In this document: positions 54,054 to 62,892 of the stretch, in pieces
How positions within the stretch are numbered: the first letter of the stretch is position 1
How the letters are laid out: the number at the start of each line of letters is the position of its first letter
NCBI RefSeq assembly: GCF_002911015.1
Contig: NZ_KZ626851.1
Coordinates: forward strand, 1-64,000
Source: Streptomyces populi
Lineage (GTDB): Bacteria; Actinomycetota; Actinomycetes; Streptomycetales; Streptomycetaceae
DNA: 64,000 nucleotides
Direction: 5' to 3'
Position numbers and translations under genes: made by a program
Notes under the pieces: model-generated
What the model was told of the DNA's origin: nothing
The model's database searches: none
What the model saw: the letters and a program-made list of their open reading frames with translations, nothing else

Positions 54054-54186
54054 GCGGTTCTGTCCGGATCGACCGGCCGAGCCGCGCATGTGGCCGGAGT
54101 CGGTGGGGCGGGGCCGACGACCGGTCGGACGTCGCTCCGGGCGGACTCGCGGCTTCTCCTACCCCCGGCCGGTGCCGGGTGCGGCC

Positions 54187-54909
54187 TCAGCCGACCCAAG
54201 GGCCCGGCAATTCTTCACGGATGGTCTCGAGATCGGAAATCGTGTGCCCGTGCGCGTGGATCCAGGACTGGTCCTGAAGTCCGTCCCTGCGTACCAGCCG
54301 ACCGGGGGCCGCGTACCAGCGCACCGGCGAGTCCTCCTCACTCGCCCACATCGGATGGTCGGGCAGGCCGACCCGGGTGTAGCGGGCGTGGAGATTCGGC
54401 ATCAGCGCGTCGGGCAGCTCGCAGGCGTCGTAGCGGCTGCCCGTCCCGAAGAGCGATTCGCTCAGCACCAACTCGACCCAGGCCAGGGACATCCGGTCGA
54501 GAAAGGGGATCCAGCCCTGGTGCGATTCGACCACCACCGGTGGATCGTCCTGCTCGATCCGGGCGAGCGGAATTCCCCAGGAGGCGCAGTCCTGGTTCTC
54601 GCGGCGGAAGACCAGGACGCCGTCCAGGGCGTCATCGACGCAGAGGCCCGCCGGCAGGACCAGAGGGTCCTGCCGACGGGTCAGGTCGTCCCGGCGGCCG
54701 AAGAGCGCGTACCCCTGCCTCAGCACCGCCGGCAGCTCGAAGCCCAGATCACCTTCCGCGTCCGCCAGTTCCTCCGTGGTGCAGCCGTCCTCCGGCCGCA
54801 GCGGGCAGCCCATCCACGTGTCGGCGTACCAGCGCACGAACTCCCACGCCTGGAAGCGAGTGCGCACTCCGCCGCGCAGTGCCATCGATACGTCAGGACG
54901 GTCCGGCAT
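54187..54909 (-). CDS. SUKH-family (SMI1/KNR4-like) protein
   Basis: 240 aa. TTEELADAEGDLGFELPAVLRQGYALFGRRDDL is the hallmark N-terminal SUKH pattern, and the rest keeps the alpha/beta core (VLVFRRENQDCASWGIPL; FLDRMSLAWVELVLSE). SUKH proteins act as immunity proteins against secreted nuclease or deaminase toxins. No toxin gene is adjacent, so this may be an orphan immunity gene. ATG at 54909 begins the family-like part; a start 42 bases upstream is possible. Confidence 0.82.
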   Translation of the reverse strand: MPDRPDVSMALRGGVRTRFQAWEFVRWYADTWMGCPLRPEDGCTTEELADAEGDLGFELPAVLRQGYALFGRRDDLTRRQDPLVLPAGLCVDDALDGVLVFRRENQDCASWGIPLARIEQDDPPVVVESHQGWIPFLDRMSLAWVELVLSESLFGTGSRYDACELPDALMPNLHARYTRVGLPDHPMWASEEDSPVRWYAAPGRLVRRDGLQDQSWIHAHGHTISDLETIREELPGPWVG

Positions 54910-55146
54910 GCGGAGGACGCTAGCGCGTTCCCCGACCGAGCAGCGACGCACAGGGCCTCGTCCCCGGTCGTCGGCGGCTCGACATGACCCGGCGACGGCA
55001 TGAGCGGTCGCACCGACGCCGTCCAGCCGCTGTCACTTCTCGACCAGATGCAGTTCGAAGGCGGCACCGCGACTCGACTGACGCCTCGGCCGGGGAAACC
55101 GCGGGAGAGGAAGAAGGACGGGACGGGTGACCTCGGTGGGCGCGGG

Positions 55147-55914
55147 TCATGCGGTGCCATGGCGAGCGCGGTCCAGGTACCGGGCCAGCTCACGCCAGTC
55201 GTCCGCCGGAGCGTCGGGGTTTCCCGACAGGGCGGCCGGATCGTCGTGCCATGCGGCCCGCACCCCGGCGGAGAGGCCGGTATCTCCGCCGGTGAACAGC
55301 GTGCTGAGTTCGTCCATGCGATCGGCCAGCCGGCGCACTCTTCGATCGGTGGCAGGGATCCCGGCCGTCCGGAGCCGCTCGGCCCTGCGATACAACTCTG
55401 GCCACTCGACCTCCAGCAGATAATGCATCGAAGGTCCGAGGGCCGCGGCGCGCGTCTGGAGGGCCTGCACCTGGTCGGCGTCCAGATGACGGTCCAGCGC
55501 GTGCTCGCCCTCCGGACCCGTGCGGCAGGTCGCCTCCAGCGCGTCGAGCAGAGCCGTGGCACCTGGTTCCCGGCCCGAGACCAGTGCGGTTTCGAGCAGC
55601 ACGAGCCGCTTCCGCAGCACGCCGAGCGCGGCGATGGACGCCTCCACACCAGCCAGGTGGTCGCGGATCAGCCGTACCGGATCCACCCCGGCATCGAGGC
55701 AGACGGCGATGCTGTCCAGGGAGAGGCCCAGACCGCGCAGCGCCAGCACCTGATAGAGACGGACGAGGTCGTCCTCGGTGTACTCCCTGTGCCCTCCCAC
55801 GGTGCGTCGGGAGGGGCTGAGCAGACCGATGGTGTCCCAGTGGTGCAGTGTGCGCACGGTCAGCCCGCTGGCCTTCGCGAGCCGGCCCACTTTCCAGGTC
55901 TCAGATGCGGTCAT
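55147..55914 (-). CDS. MerR-family regulator with TipAS-like domain
   Basis: 255 aa. MerR winged helix (WKVGRLAKASGLTVRTLHHWDTIGLLSPSRRTVGGHREY) and dimer helix, followed by a helical C-terminal domain (about 150-250; WPELYRRAERLRTAGIPATDRRVRRLADRMDELSTLFTGGD) that resembles TipAS-type drug-binding domains. GGAGGA precedes the ATG. Target unknown; an IS605 remnant begins just upstream and may have separated it from its target gene. Confidence 0.9.
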   Translation of the reverse strand: MTASETWKVGRLAKASGLTVRTLHHWDTIGLLSPSRRTVGGHREYTEDDLVRLYQVLALRGLGLSLDSIAVCLDAGVDPVRLIRDHLAGVEASIAALGVLRKRLVLLETALVSGREPGATALLDALEATCRTGPEGEHALDRHLDADQVQALQTRAAALGPSMHYLLEVEWPELYRRAERLRTAGIPATDRRVRRLADRMDELSTLFTGGDTGLSAGVRAAWHDDPAALSGNPDAPADDWRELARYLDRARHGTA

Positions 55915-56007
55915 CGGATTCCTCCGTGGATACCTTGCACTTCAGGGCGGGGCGGGGGTGCCTCCCGTTCGCGAGCGGAGACGGACTCCTGCGGAGCAGG
56001 CGAAGAA

Positions 56008-56036
56008 CCGCGATCCGCCGCCAGAGCGGATCGCGG
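56008..56036. repeat. Perfect 11-bp stem-loop
   Basis: CCGCGATCCGC (56008-56018) and GCGGATCGCGG (56026-56036) around a 7-base loop, with a smaller CCTGC/GCAGG hairpin at 55988-56000 beside it. Located between the MerR gene and the IS605 remnant; a terminator or part of the element's left side. Confidence 0.5.
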
Positions 56037-56066
56037 TGCGGTGACCAGCGGGTTTGATCGGCCCCC

Positions 56067-56550
56067 GAGCACACCACCAGCGGATTCCGTTTCCGTGCGG
56101 GAAAGTTGACCCTGGCCAAGACGGCGGAGCCGTTGGGCATCGTGTGGTCGCGTCCCTTGCCCGAGGGCGCGGTGCCTTCGACGGTGACGGTGTCGCGGTA
56201 CGCGGCCGGCCGCTGGTCCGTCTCCCTCCTCGTCGAGGACCCGGCCGTGACACCACTGCCCGCCTCGCACTCGCCCAGTGCCGCCTGGCGAAGAAAGCGA
56301 AAGGTGACGGCGCCAATCGGGCCAAGGCCCGGCGCGAGGTCGCTACCTGGACATGCGGTTGCGGCACGGTCAACGACCGGGACGTGAACGCGGCGAAGAA
56401 CCTGCCGGCCGCCGCACCGGCGGTGACAGCCTGTGGAGCCGATGCAAGACCTCAACGGGAGTCCTCCCGGACGGGACGGTCGGCGACGAAGCAGGAAACC
56501 CCACGGCGCGGGCCGTAGGAATCCCCCTCCTTCAGGAGGAGGGGGTCAAG
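56067..56550 (+). mobile_element. IS605-family tnpB remnant with internal deletions
   Basis: Begins in frame with FRFRAGKLTLAKTAEPLGIVWSRPLPEGA and VTVSRYAAGRWSVSLLVEDPA, the typical TnpB start of the core, then jumps to RLAKKAKGDGANRAKARREVA and again directly to TWTCGCGTVNDRDVNAAKN, ending with the usual PQRESSRTGRSATKQE tail and stop at 56518. RuvC motifs I and II and the first zinc cysteines are deleted; the third RuvC aspartate (DRD) remains. The GC-rich hairpin CCCCCTCC-TTCA-GGAGGAGGGGG at 56523-56545 matches the right end of such elements. It cannot make an active nuclease. Confidence 0.7.
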
Positions 56551-56582
56551 GATCCACGATGCACCCTCACCTCGCGTGAGGT

Positions 56583-56836
56583 TCAACCCGTGGTGACCGT
56601 GTACCCGTCTGCCGGATCGGGGCCGACCGCACCGGTGTCGAAGTTCGGCGTGCGGCGCGTGCCCGGCCTGAGGTGCTGCGTGCCGGCTGGCGGCAGATTC
56701 CGCTCGACGGGGTCCTGCGTGCCGACTGCGTAGCCACTCCTGTCCGTCGGTGTCACCCGGATCCGGCCCTTCGCTCCGGTCACGGACGCGCCGAAGCCGA
56801 GCTTCGCCTCGGCGAGGTCGGCCCGGGTGACGGCGC
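56583..56836 (-). pseudogene. Possible C-terminal gene fragment
   Basis: A frame open from just after a TGA at 56837-56839 reads RADLAEAKLGFGAS then GRIRVTPTDRSGYAVGTQ and ends PDPADGYTVTTG, protein-like in composition but with no start or known domain. Probably the tail of a gene removed by the IS605 event or its decay. Low confidence. Confidence 0.25.
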
Positions 56837-56988
56837 GTCAAACGGTATCTGAACGGGCGGAAGCGGCCGTGGACTTGGCGGGCTCCGAGGCCCGGCGTGC
56901 CGCTCCGGATGAATCGACTTGACGATTCTTTGACCTTGACCTCAGACTTCCCCTGCAACTCCCCATCATCGAAGGAATTTTCGAAATA

Positions 56989-57828
56989 ATGAAGAGATTC
57001 GCGCGGCCTCGTACCGGAGCCGCAGCGCTTGTGTCCGTCCTCTCCCTGGCCCTGGTCACCGGCTGTTCCGACAGCGGGTCCGGGTCGGGTTCTGACGGCA
57101 AGGGCAGCGGCAAGGACAGCGGCAAGGACTCTGCCGCGGCCGCGAAGCCCCTCAGCGACAGCGAGTTGGGCGAACTGATCATCACGACGGCCGACGTCAA
57201 GGGCTTCAAGGTCACCCCGCCCGGCAAGGCCGACGCGTTCGCCGCCTCCAAGGGGGACGTCAAGGTCGTCGACGAGAAGTGCGCGCCTCTCGCGTACGTC
57301 CTCACCGGCTTCGCGCCGGGCGACTCGGCCTCCTTCGCGAGCCGCATGGCCCATGAGGACCCGGCGGCCAAGGCGGCGGCGTCCCCCAGCAAGAAGATGG
57401 AGGACATGTCGCCGGAGGAGCTCGAGAAGGCGCTGGACTCCGTCACCGACGCACTCGGCTCGACGACGACCATCGTCTCGCTCTCCTCGTACGAGGGGGA
57501 CGGCGCGAAGGAGACCATGTCGTCGGTCTCCGAGGCGCTCAAGGGCTGTGGCGGCGGCTTCACCGTCACGGGCGGGGACGAGCCGCAGAAGTTCTCGAAG
57601 GTCGTGGGGGAGAAGGCCTCCGGGAACGGTGACGAGTCGGTGGCGTTCGCCGCGACCGCTGACGCGGAGGGATCTCCGCTGGTCGTGCACGCCGAGGTCG
57701 CGCGTCACGGCAACACCGTCGCGACGTACTACTCGCTCAGCCTCGCGGCCCTGGCCGAGGACGGCAAGGCGACCGCCTACAGCGTGCCGGCCGCGCTCAT
57801 CAAGGCCCAGACGGCCAAGCTCGGCTGA
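56989..57828 (+). CDS. Lipoprotein, 279 aa
   Basis: Lipobox LVTGC, lipid cysteine 26, then a Gly/Ser/Lys linker (about 28-52) and a soluble domain with paired cysteines (KCAPLAY; LKGCGGGF). No known enzyme motif; the shape resembles the PknH sensor-like lipoproteins of actinobacteria, which is a guess. The AT-richer leader (TTGACC near 56932, AAGGAA close to the ATG) supports the start. A strong terminator follows the stop. Confidence 0.85.
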   Translation: MKRFARPRTGAAALVSVLSLALVTGCSDSGSGSGSDGKGSGKDSGKDSAAAAKPLSDSELGELIITTADVKGFKVTPPGKADAFAASKGDVKVVDEKCAPLAYVLTGFAPGDSASFASRMAHEDPAAKAAASPSKKMEDMSPEELEKALDSVTDALGSTTTIVSLSSYEGDGAKETMSSVSEALKGCGGGFTVTGGDEPQKFSKVVGEKASGNGDESVAFAATADAEGSPLVVHAEVARHGNTVATYYSLSLAALAEDGKATAYSVPAALIKAQTAKLG

Positions 57829-57837
57829 CCCGGAACC

Positions 57838-57884
57838 CGGTGGGAGGGCGGGCGCGGCCGACCGGCCCGCGCGCCCTCCCACCG
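57838..57884 (+). terminator. Strong GC hairpin terminator
   Basis: Arms CGGTGGGAGGGC... and ...GCCCTCCCACCG pair over about 18 bases, starting ten bases after the lipoprotein stop. Confidence 0.75.
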
Positions 57885-58433
57885 GACCCCCGCGGTGGCC
57901 CTCGCGCCGCACGGCGGGCCGCCCTCGGAGGCCGGCCGAGGACGGCGACCGTCACTCTCCAGCCTTCGTCGTCATCGCCTCGACGCCCTCGCCCGCGCGG
58001 GCAGGGGCACTGCCTTGGCCGGACTCGTTGCCCAGGACGTTCTCCGGGTGAGCGCCGATCGGCCGTGCCGAGACCTTCGCCCACGAAACCGGCACCCTTC
58101 GGGCCCGGCCCGCGGTCCGCGAACTCAAGACGATCCCCGGCGCCGCATCGCCGGCCGCCCCATCGGCCGCGAAACGCCGGATCCGCCGCGGGCCCTTGCC
58201 GGAGCTGAGTCAGGCAGCCGAGGCGCAGAGGCATCCGGCCGTGGCCGTGCCCACCGGCTGGAGCCGAGAACCCCCCGACGTGCTCGCGCACGGGCGGCGA
58301 AGCGTCCGCCCGCGATGTCATCGAGCGGTTCACCGGTTCGCACCCGCTCGGGCGGTCACGCCAAGTCCTCGACCGGATGCGCCGACAGCACGGCCGCTCT
58401 CCTCGTGATGTGACGCGGGTCATATGGACCCCA
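57885..58433. other. Intergenic stretch, about 550 bases
   Basis: Between the lipoprotein terminator and the ECF-type promoter. Open frames here are arginine-rich shadows with no recognisable domain; one minus/plus frame (VIERFTGSHPLG) looks weakly protein-like but lacks a start. Confidence 0.35.
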
Positions 58434-58461
58434 TGTCACGAACGGAAGGGCAGCTTGCGTC
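58434..58461 (+). promoter_or_regulatory. ECF41-type promoter
   Basis: TGTCACG (58434-58440) and CGTC (58458-58461) separated by 17 bases match the reported ECF41 consensus (TGTCACA - about 16 - CGTC) and lie 53 bases before the oxidoreductase start. Since the next gene is an ECF41 sigma factor, the operon is likely autoregulated. Confidence 0.7.
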
Positions 58462-58513
58462 TGGTGGTCGTCCGCACGGCGGGAACGACCGACACGAAAG
58501 AGGCAGCACAGCG

Positions 58514-59707
58514 ATGAACGCGACAGCAGCGCAGCAGCACGAGGTCCTGGTCCTGGGCGCCGGCTACGCCGGGCTCTCCGCCGCGATCCAGCTCGCGGCC
58601 CGCACCAGGAAGCGTGGGAGCCTGCGGGTGACGCTGGTCAACCCCTACGACACCTTCACCGAGCGGCTCCGACTGCACATGACCGCCACCGGCCAGGAGA
58701 CGGCCGAGATGAACATCCCGGAACTGCTGGACGGTACCGGCGCCGGCTTCGTCCGCGGCTGGGTCACCGCCGTGGACGCCGGGGCGAAGACCGTCCGGAT
58801 CGACGACGACCGGGTCCTGCGCTACGACACCCTGGTCTACGGTCTGGGCGGCGTCGCGGACACCGTCGCCGTCCCCGGCGCGGACGAGCACGCCCACACC
58901 CTCGACGGCCCGGAGGACGCCACCCTCCTCGCCGACCGGCTGGCCCGGCTCGACGGCGGGACCGTCGTGGTCGGAGGCGGCGGCCTCACCGGCGTCGAGG
59001 CGGCCGCGGAGATCGCCGAGCGGTACCCGGAGCTCGAGGTGGTGCTGCTGGGCCGGCGGGAACCGGGTGCGAACATGCACCCGAAGGCCAAGGCCCACTT
59101 GGACGCGGCGCTCGCCCGGCTCGGCGTGCGGGTGCGCAGCGGCGTCGAGGTGGCCAAGGTGCTGCCGGACCGTGTCGAGCTCGCGGACGGCTCCGGCATT
59201 CAGGCGGGCGCGGTGCTGTGGACCGTCGGCACCCGGGTCTCACCGATGGCGGCCGCCGCGGGCCTGGCCGTCGACGAGCACGGCCGCGTGGTCACCGACA
59301 GCGCGCTCCGCTCGGTCTCCCACCCGGACGTCTACGCCGTGGGCGACGCGGCGGCGATCCGCCAGGGCTACGGCGTGATGCACGGGACCTGCCAGGGGGG
59401 CATGCCCACCGGCGTGCACGCGGCCCTCTCGATCCTGCGGGTGCTGGCCGGCAAGGAGCCCAAGCCCTTCCGTTTCGGTTACTACCACACACCGGTCAGT
59501 CTGGGCCGCGGCGACGCCGTCGTGCAGTTCACCCACCCCGACGACAGCCCGCGCCGGATCGTCCTGACCGGCAAGCGGGCCGTGAAGTACAAGGAGACGG
59601 TCACCGCCGCGCCCTGGCCGACCTTCGCCCGTATGAAGAAGATGCCCGCCTCGGGCGCGTTCTGGCCGCACGGCGGCCGCTACACCCGGATTCGGAGCGC
59701 CGAATGA
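58514..59707 (+). CDS. FAD/NAD-dependent oxidoreductase (ECF41 target, NDH-2-like)
   Basis: 397 aa. Two dinucleotide folds: FAD-binding GAGYAG (16-21) and NAD-binding GGGGLTGVEAAAEIAE; VYAVGDAAA closes the FAD site. The sequence resembles type II NADH dehydrogenase-like pyridine nucleotide-disulphide oxidoreductases without a disulphide. In ECF41 systems such an oxidoreductase is one of the conserved partner types. The stop overlaps the sigma-factor start (ATGA), so the two are co-translated. Confidence 0.9.
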   Translation: MNATAAQQHEVLVLGAGYAGLSAAIQLAARTRKRGSLRVTLVNPYDTFTERLRLHMTATGQETAEMNIPELLDGTGAGFVRGWVTAVDAGAKTVRIDDDRVLRYDTLVYGLGGVADTVAVPGADEHAHTLDGPEDATLLADRLARLDGGTVVVGGGGLTGVEAAAEIAERYPELEVVLLGRREPGANMHPKAKAHLDAALARLGVRVRSGVEVAKVLPDRVELADGSGIQAGAVLWTVGTRVSPMAAAAGLAVDEHGRVVTDSALRSVSHPDVYAVGDAAAIRQGYGVMHGTCQGGMPTGVHAALSILRVLAGKEPKPFRFGYYHTPVSLGRGDAVVQFTHPDDSPRRIVLTGKRAVKYKETVTAAPWPTFARMKKMPASGAFWPHGGRYTRIRSAE

Positions 59708-60621
59708 CCCAGCCGCAGCAGGCCGATCCCGACCAGCTCACCTTCCAGCAGTACCGCACCCTGCTCTTCTCCGTCGCCTACCGCATCCTCGGCACCGCCG
59801 TCGACGCCGAGGACGTGGTCCAGGACGCCTGGCTCAAGTGGTCGGCGGCCGACCGTTCCCAGGTCGCCGACCCCAAGGCCTACCTGGCCCGGATCGTCTC
59901 CAACCTGGCGGTGGAGCGGCTTCGTTCGACCCGCCACCAACGCGAGACCTACGTCGGGCCCTGGCTCCCCGAGCCGATCCTCACCGGCCCGGACACGGCC
60001 GACGGCGTCGCCACGGCGGACTCGGTCTCCATGGCCCTGCTGGTCGTGCTGGAGACGCTGAGCCCCCTGGAGCGCGCGGTCTTCGTGCTGAAGGAGGTCT
60101 TCGCCTTCAGCCATGCGGAGATCGCGGAGGCGGTGGAACGCTCGGAACCGGCGGTCCGGCAGGCCGCACACCGCGCCCGCGAGCACGTCCAGGCCCGCCG
60201 GCCCCGTTTCACCGCGGACCGCGCCCGTCAACGCGACGTCACCGAGCGCTTCTTCGCGGCGACGGCGGGCGGCGACATCAACACCCTCATGGAGTTGCTC
60301 TCCCCGGACGTGACGCTGTGGACCGACGGCGGCGGCAAGGTCCGCCAGGCCCTCAAGCCGGTCGTCGGCCCGGAGACCGTGGCCCGTTGGTTCGCCGCGC
60401 TCGGCACCGCGACCTACCAGGGCATCGAGCCCGGGCAGATGCGGTCGGAACTCACCTGGATCAACGGCGGTCCGGGCGTGGTCTTCCGCGGCCCGGACCG
60501 CGTGGTCGCCACGCTGACCTTCGACTTCGATCCGCAAGGCCGCATCTCGGCCATCCACAACGTGGCCAATCCCGACAAACTCCGCGCGGTCGCCGACGGA
60601 ACCCGGCACGAACTCCCCTGA
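59704..60621 (+). CDS. ECF sigma factor, ECF41 (SigJ-like) with SnoaL-like C-terminal domain
   Basis: 305 aa. Region 2 (about 15-80; FSVAYRILGTAVDAEDVVQDAWLKW) and region 4 (about 110-165; LSPLERAVFVLKEVFAFSHAEIAEAVERSEPAVRQ) precede a SnoaL-like domain (about 180-305). The ECF41 signatures are intact: WLPEP in the linker (87-91), DGGG in the C domain and NPDKL near the end (289-293). No anti-sigma factor is present, since the C domain itself controls activity. It overlaps its partner oxidoreductase gene and shares its promoter. Confidence 0.95.
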   Translation: MTQPQQADPDQLTFQQYRTLLFSVAYRILGTAVDAEDVVQDAWLKWSAADRSQVADPKAYLARIVSNLAVERLRSTRHQRETYVGPWLPEPILTGPDTADGVATADSVSMALLVVLETLSPLERAVFVLKEVFAFSHAEIAEAVERSEPAVRQAAHRAREHVQARRPRFTADRARQRDVTERFFAATAGGDINTLMELLSPDVTLWTDGGGKVRQALKPVVGPETVARWFAALGTATYQGIEPGQMRSELTWINGGPGVVFRGPDRVVATLTFDFDPQGRISAIHNVANPDKLRAVADGTRHELP

Positions 60622-60650
60622 GCCGCCCGGTCGTCGTCGACACCCTCCGG

Positions 60651-60708
60651 CGTGCCGGTGCGGCGCGGGCAAAAGGGCCCGTGCGCGGCGACCGGGCCCG
60701 TCGGCACG
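60651..60708 (+). terminator. Nested hairpin after the ECF41 operon
   Basis: Outer arms CGTGCCG (60651-60657)/CGGCACG (60702-60708) and inner GCGCGGGC/GCCCGTGC around AAAAGG, 30 bases past the sigma-factor stop. Confidence 0.6.
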
Positions 60709-60820
60709 GAGACGAGGCGACGGGCCGCCGCGGCCGGGCTTGCCATCGGCGCGATCACCGGCTTCGCTGTGACCTGCCCCAACCCCGACAACCGCCCGCC
60801 CGCGCCCAGGAGAACCACAC

Positions 60821-61282
60821 GTGACCCGAGCACAACGCCGCGCCCGCCTCGCCCTCACCCTCGTCGGCCTGCTCGTCGCCGCCATCGGCCTCGTCATCTA
60901 CATCCCGGCGAGCATCGACTCCGGCACGGCCGACCAGGCGCGGGCGGACGCGTCGGCCGCCGACTGGGGTGACGTCCTCGGCTACGAAGCCGACCACGCC
61001 GCGAAGGAACAGCGGTTCGAAGCCGAGTCGGACAAACGGATCGCCGAGGAGGACAAGACGTTCGGCGCGGTGCTGATCGGACTCGGCGTCGTCGTCGGTG
61101 CCGGTCGCTGGGCCGTCCGGCCGACCGCCGCCGGCCCTCGCACACCCCGGATCGTGACCCCCGGCCCCGTGCCCGCGGCGTCTGTCGCCGACGAACTCTC
61201 CAAGCTCGCCGGGCTCCGCGACCGGGGCGAACTCAGCCCGGCCGAATTCGAGCAGCAGAAGGCACGTCTCCTCGGCGGCTGA
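60821..61282 (+). CDS. SHOCT-domain membrane protein
   Basis: 153 aa. Two membrane helices (about 8-30 and 80-100) flank a charged loop; the C terminus ELSKLAGLRDRGELSPAEFEQQKARLLGG is a SHOCT domain, a short oligomerisation module. GGAGAACC lies before the GTG start. Function unknown; it may assemble at the membrane. Confidence 0.88.
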   Translation: MTRAQRRARLALTLVGLLVAAIGLVIYIPASIDSGTADQARADASAADWGDVLGYEADHAAKEQRFEAESDKRIAEEDKTFGAVLIGLGVVVGAGRWAVRPTAAGPRTPRIVTPGPVPAASVADELSKLAGLRDRGELSPAEFEQQKARLLGG

Positions 61283-61331
61283 ACGGACGCGTGCCTGGCC
61301 GGGACGTCGGTCGGGCGCCGACGGCGGGGTG

Positions 61332-62525
61332 TCACCGCCGGTCGACGGCCACGCGGAGCCCGCGGATCACATAGCCTCCGATCTCGTCCTGGAAGGTGAC
61401 GCGGGGCCGTGTGAGCATGCGAATGCCCTTGAGGTCGAAGAGGTGGCCGAGGAAGACGTTGGTCTCCATCATCGCGATGTCGGCGCCGGGGCAGCGGTGC
61501 GGTCCGTCACCGAAGGACAGGGCGGCCGCGTACCGCCCGGTCGTTGCCGGCCGGCCGGGGCAGACCGCCGTGGGAGTGTCCCCCATGGCCTCCGGGTCGG
61601 TGTTGGCCTCGTTCACGAAGATGTCGACGAGCGCGCCGGCGGGCACGGTGACCGGGCCGTCGGCGCCCTGCACATCGAGGGCGCCGGTGGTCTGTCGGCT
61701 CAGCCGGGCGACCACGGGTTCCAGACGGAGGATCTCGTGGACCACCGCCAGGCGTTCGGTCTCGTCCCCGTTCGTGTAGCGCTCGCGCAGGGCGGCGTCG
61801 GTGAACAGGTGCCATGCGGCGACGGAGATGAACTCGCGGGTGGTGATCATTCCGGCAGCGGCGTAGGTGAGGCATTCGCCGAGGATCTCGGGGTTCGAGC
61901 AGCCTTCCGCGATCAGGTGGGAGATCAGGTTGTCGGCGGGCCGTTCGCGGTGGGCGCGGACGGCCGGGCGGACGTCGGCGAAGTAGATCCGCAGCCAGTT
62001 GGTGTTCTGGCGGAACAGCCAGTAGATCCCGTGCGGACTGGTGAACCCGGGCTTGCCGAACTTCTCGGGGAAGAAGCGCTCCAGGCGGCCCTGAATGCCG
62101 GGTCTGCTGTGGGTCAGGCCGATGACCCCGCACGCCACATCGATCGAGACGCCGAAGGTGAGGTCCTCCAACTGCGCCTCGCCTTCGCTGCGCAGGGTGT
62201 TCAGGTGCTTCTGCGTGACGCGTTCGGTGAGTTCCCGGTAGTGCTCGTCCACATGGCGGGGCGTGAAGTAGCGGGCGGTCTGACGGCGGTGTTCCCGGTG
62301 TTCGGGCCCGTCGCGGTACAGCACGGGCCGCCGGATCCGGGCGGGCAGCTTCTCGACGGTCTCGATGCCCAGACCCGCCTGCACGGTGTCGGTGCTGCGC
62401 AGAACGGCGCGCGCCGCCGAGTAGCCGCGTACCTGCCACGTGCCGTCGTCCTCGCGGCCGATCGGGCAGCCGGGTCCGGTGGGATCCCTGCGGATCTTCC
62501 GTGCGTCGTCGTCGGTTCGGTCCAT
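61332..62525 (-). CDS. Cytochrome P450
   Basis: 397 aa. Heme loop FGDGPHRCPG (338-347; Cys345), EILR (264-267). The I-helix reads YAAAGMITTREF (221-232): the usual acid before the Thr pair (A-G-x-D/E-T-T) is replaced by Ile/Thr (GMITT), so the standard proton relay is altered, as in some P450s that do non-oxygenating or aberrant chemistry. The N terminus is short (PIGREDDGTW). No ferredoxin or partner gene is adjacent; it is convergent with the SHOCT gene. Confidence 0.9.
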   Translation of the reverse strand: MDRTDDDARKIRRDPTGPGCPIGREDDGTWQVRGYSAARAVLRSTDTVQAGLGIETVEKLPARIRRPVLYRDGPEHREHRRQTARYFTPRHVDEHYRELTERVTQKHLNTLRSEGEAQLEDLTFGVSIDVACGVIGLTHSRPGIQGRLERFFPEKFGKPGFTSPHGIYWLFRQNTNWLRIYFADVRPAVRAHRERPADNLISHLIAEGCSNPEILGECLTYAAAGMITTREFISVAAWHLFTDAALRERYTNGDETERLAVVHEILRLEPVVARLSRQTTGALDVQGADGPVTVPAGALVDIFVNEANTDPEAMGDTPTAVCPGRPATTGRYAAALSFGDGPHRCPGADIAMMETNVFLGHLFDLKGIRMLTRPRVTFQDEIGGYVIRGLRVAVDRR

Positions 62526-62764
62526 CGAATGCCGCCCCCGTCGTCATGTCGGCGCCCCTCCCGGGAGGAGCCCGGTGTCAGGCATGTGCGACCAGACTTC
62601 AGGACGGTCGCCCCCGCCGCCAGTGTTCTGGCGGCCACGGGCCGTGGTTCGTCCTCGACGCCGACCGTGCTCGATGCCGTCGGACGCAAGCCCTGAACGA
62701 CGTGTCCGGCCGTGGCACGGCCTGAGCGGCCGCGCCGTCGGCCGGCGGTCCGCACCCGGACGAG
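62526..62764. other. Intergenic stretch upstream of the P450
   Basis: Likely P450 promoter region. Short arginine-rich frames only; nothing supported. Confidence 0.35.
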
Positions 62765-62805
62765 CCCGGTCCGGGCCGTGGTGTGGGGTCACGGCCCGGA
62801 CCGGG
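62765..62805 (-). terminator. Second terminator hairpin after snpA
   Basis: A perfect 16-bp stem: CCCGGTCCGGGCCGTG (62765-62780) and CACGGCCCGGACCGGG (62790-62805), loop of nine. Confidence 0.8.
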
Positions 62806-62812
62806 TCGCTCG

Positions 62813-62844
62813 GTCGCCCGGCCCGCAGCTGCGGTCCGGGCGAC
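62813..62844 (-). terminator. First terminator hairpin after snpA
   Basis: GTCGCCCGG and CCGGGCGAC enclose the palindrome CCGCAGCTGCGG, directly downstream of the snpA stop on the minus strand. Confidence 0.65.
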
Positions 62845-62850
62845 GGGTCG

Positions 62851-62892
62851 GCGCGTCTTGTTCAGCGCGTCATGTTCAGCGCGTCTTGTTCA
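62851..62892 (-). repeat. 14-bp tandem repeat over the snpA stop
   Basis: Three copies (62851-62864, 62865-62878, 62879-62892) of GCGCGTCTTGTTCA, the middle one with an A for T. On the snpA strand each copy carries a TGA after CGC, so the stop codon region is triplicated; the gene ends at the first TGA (62878-62876). Confidence 0.85.
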
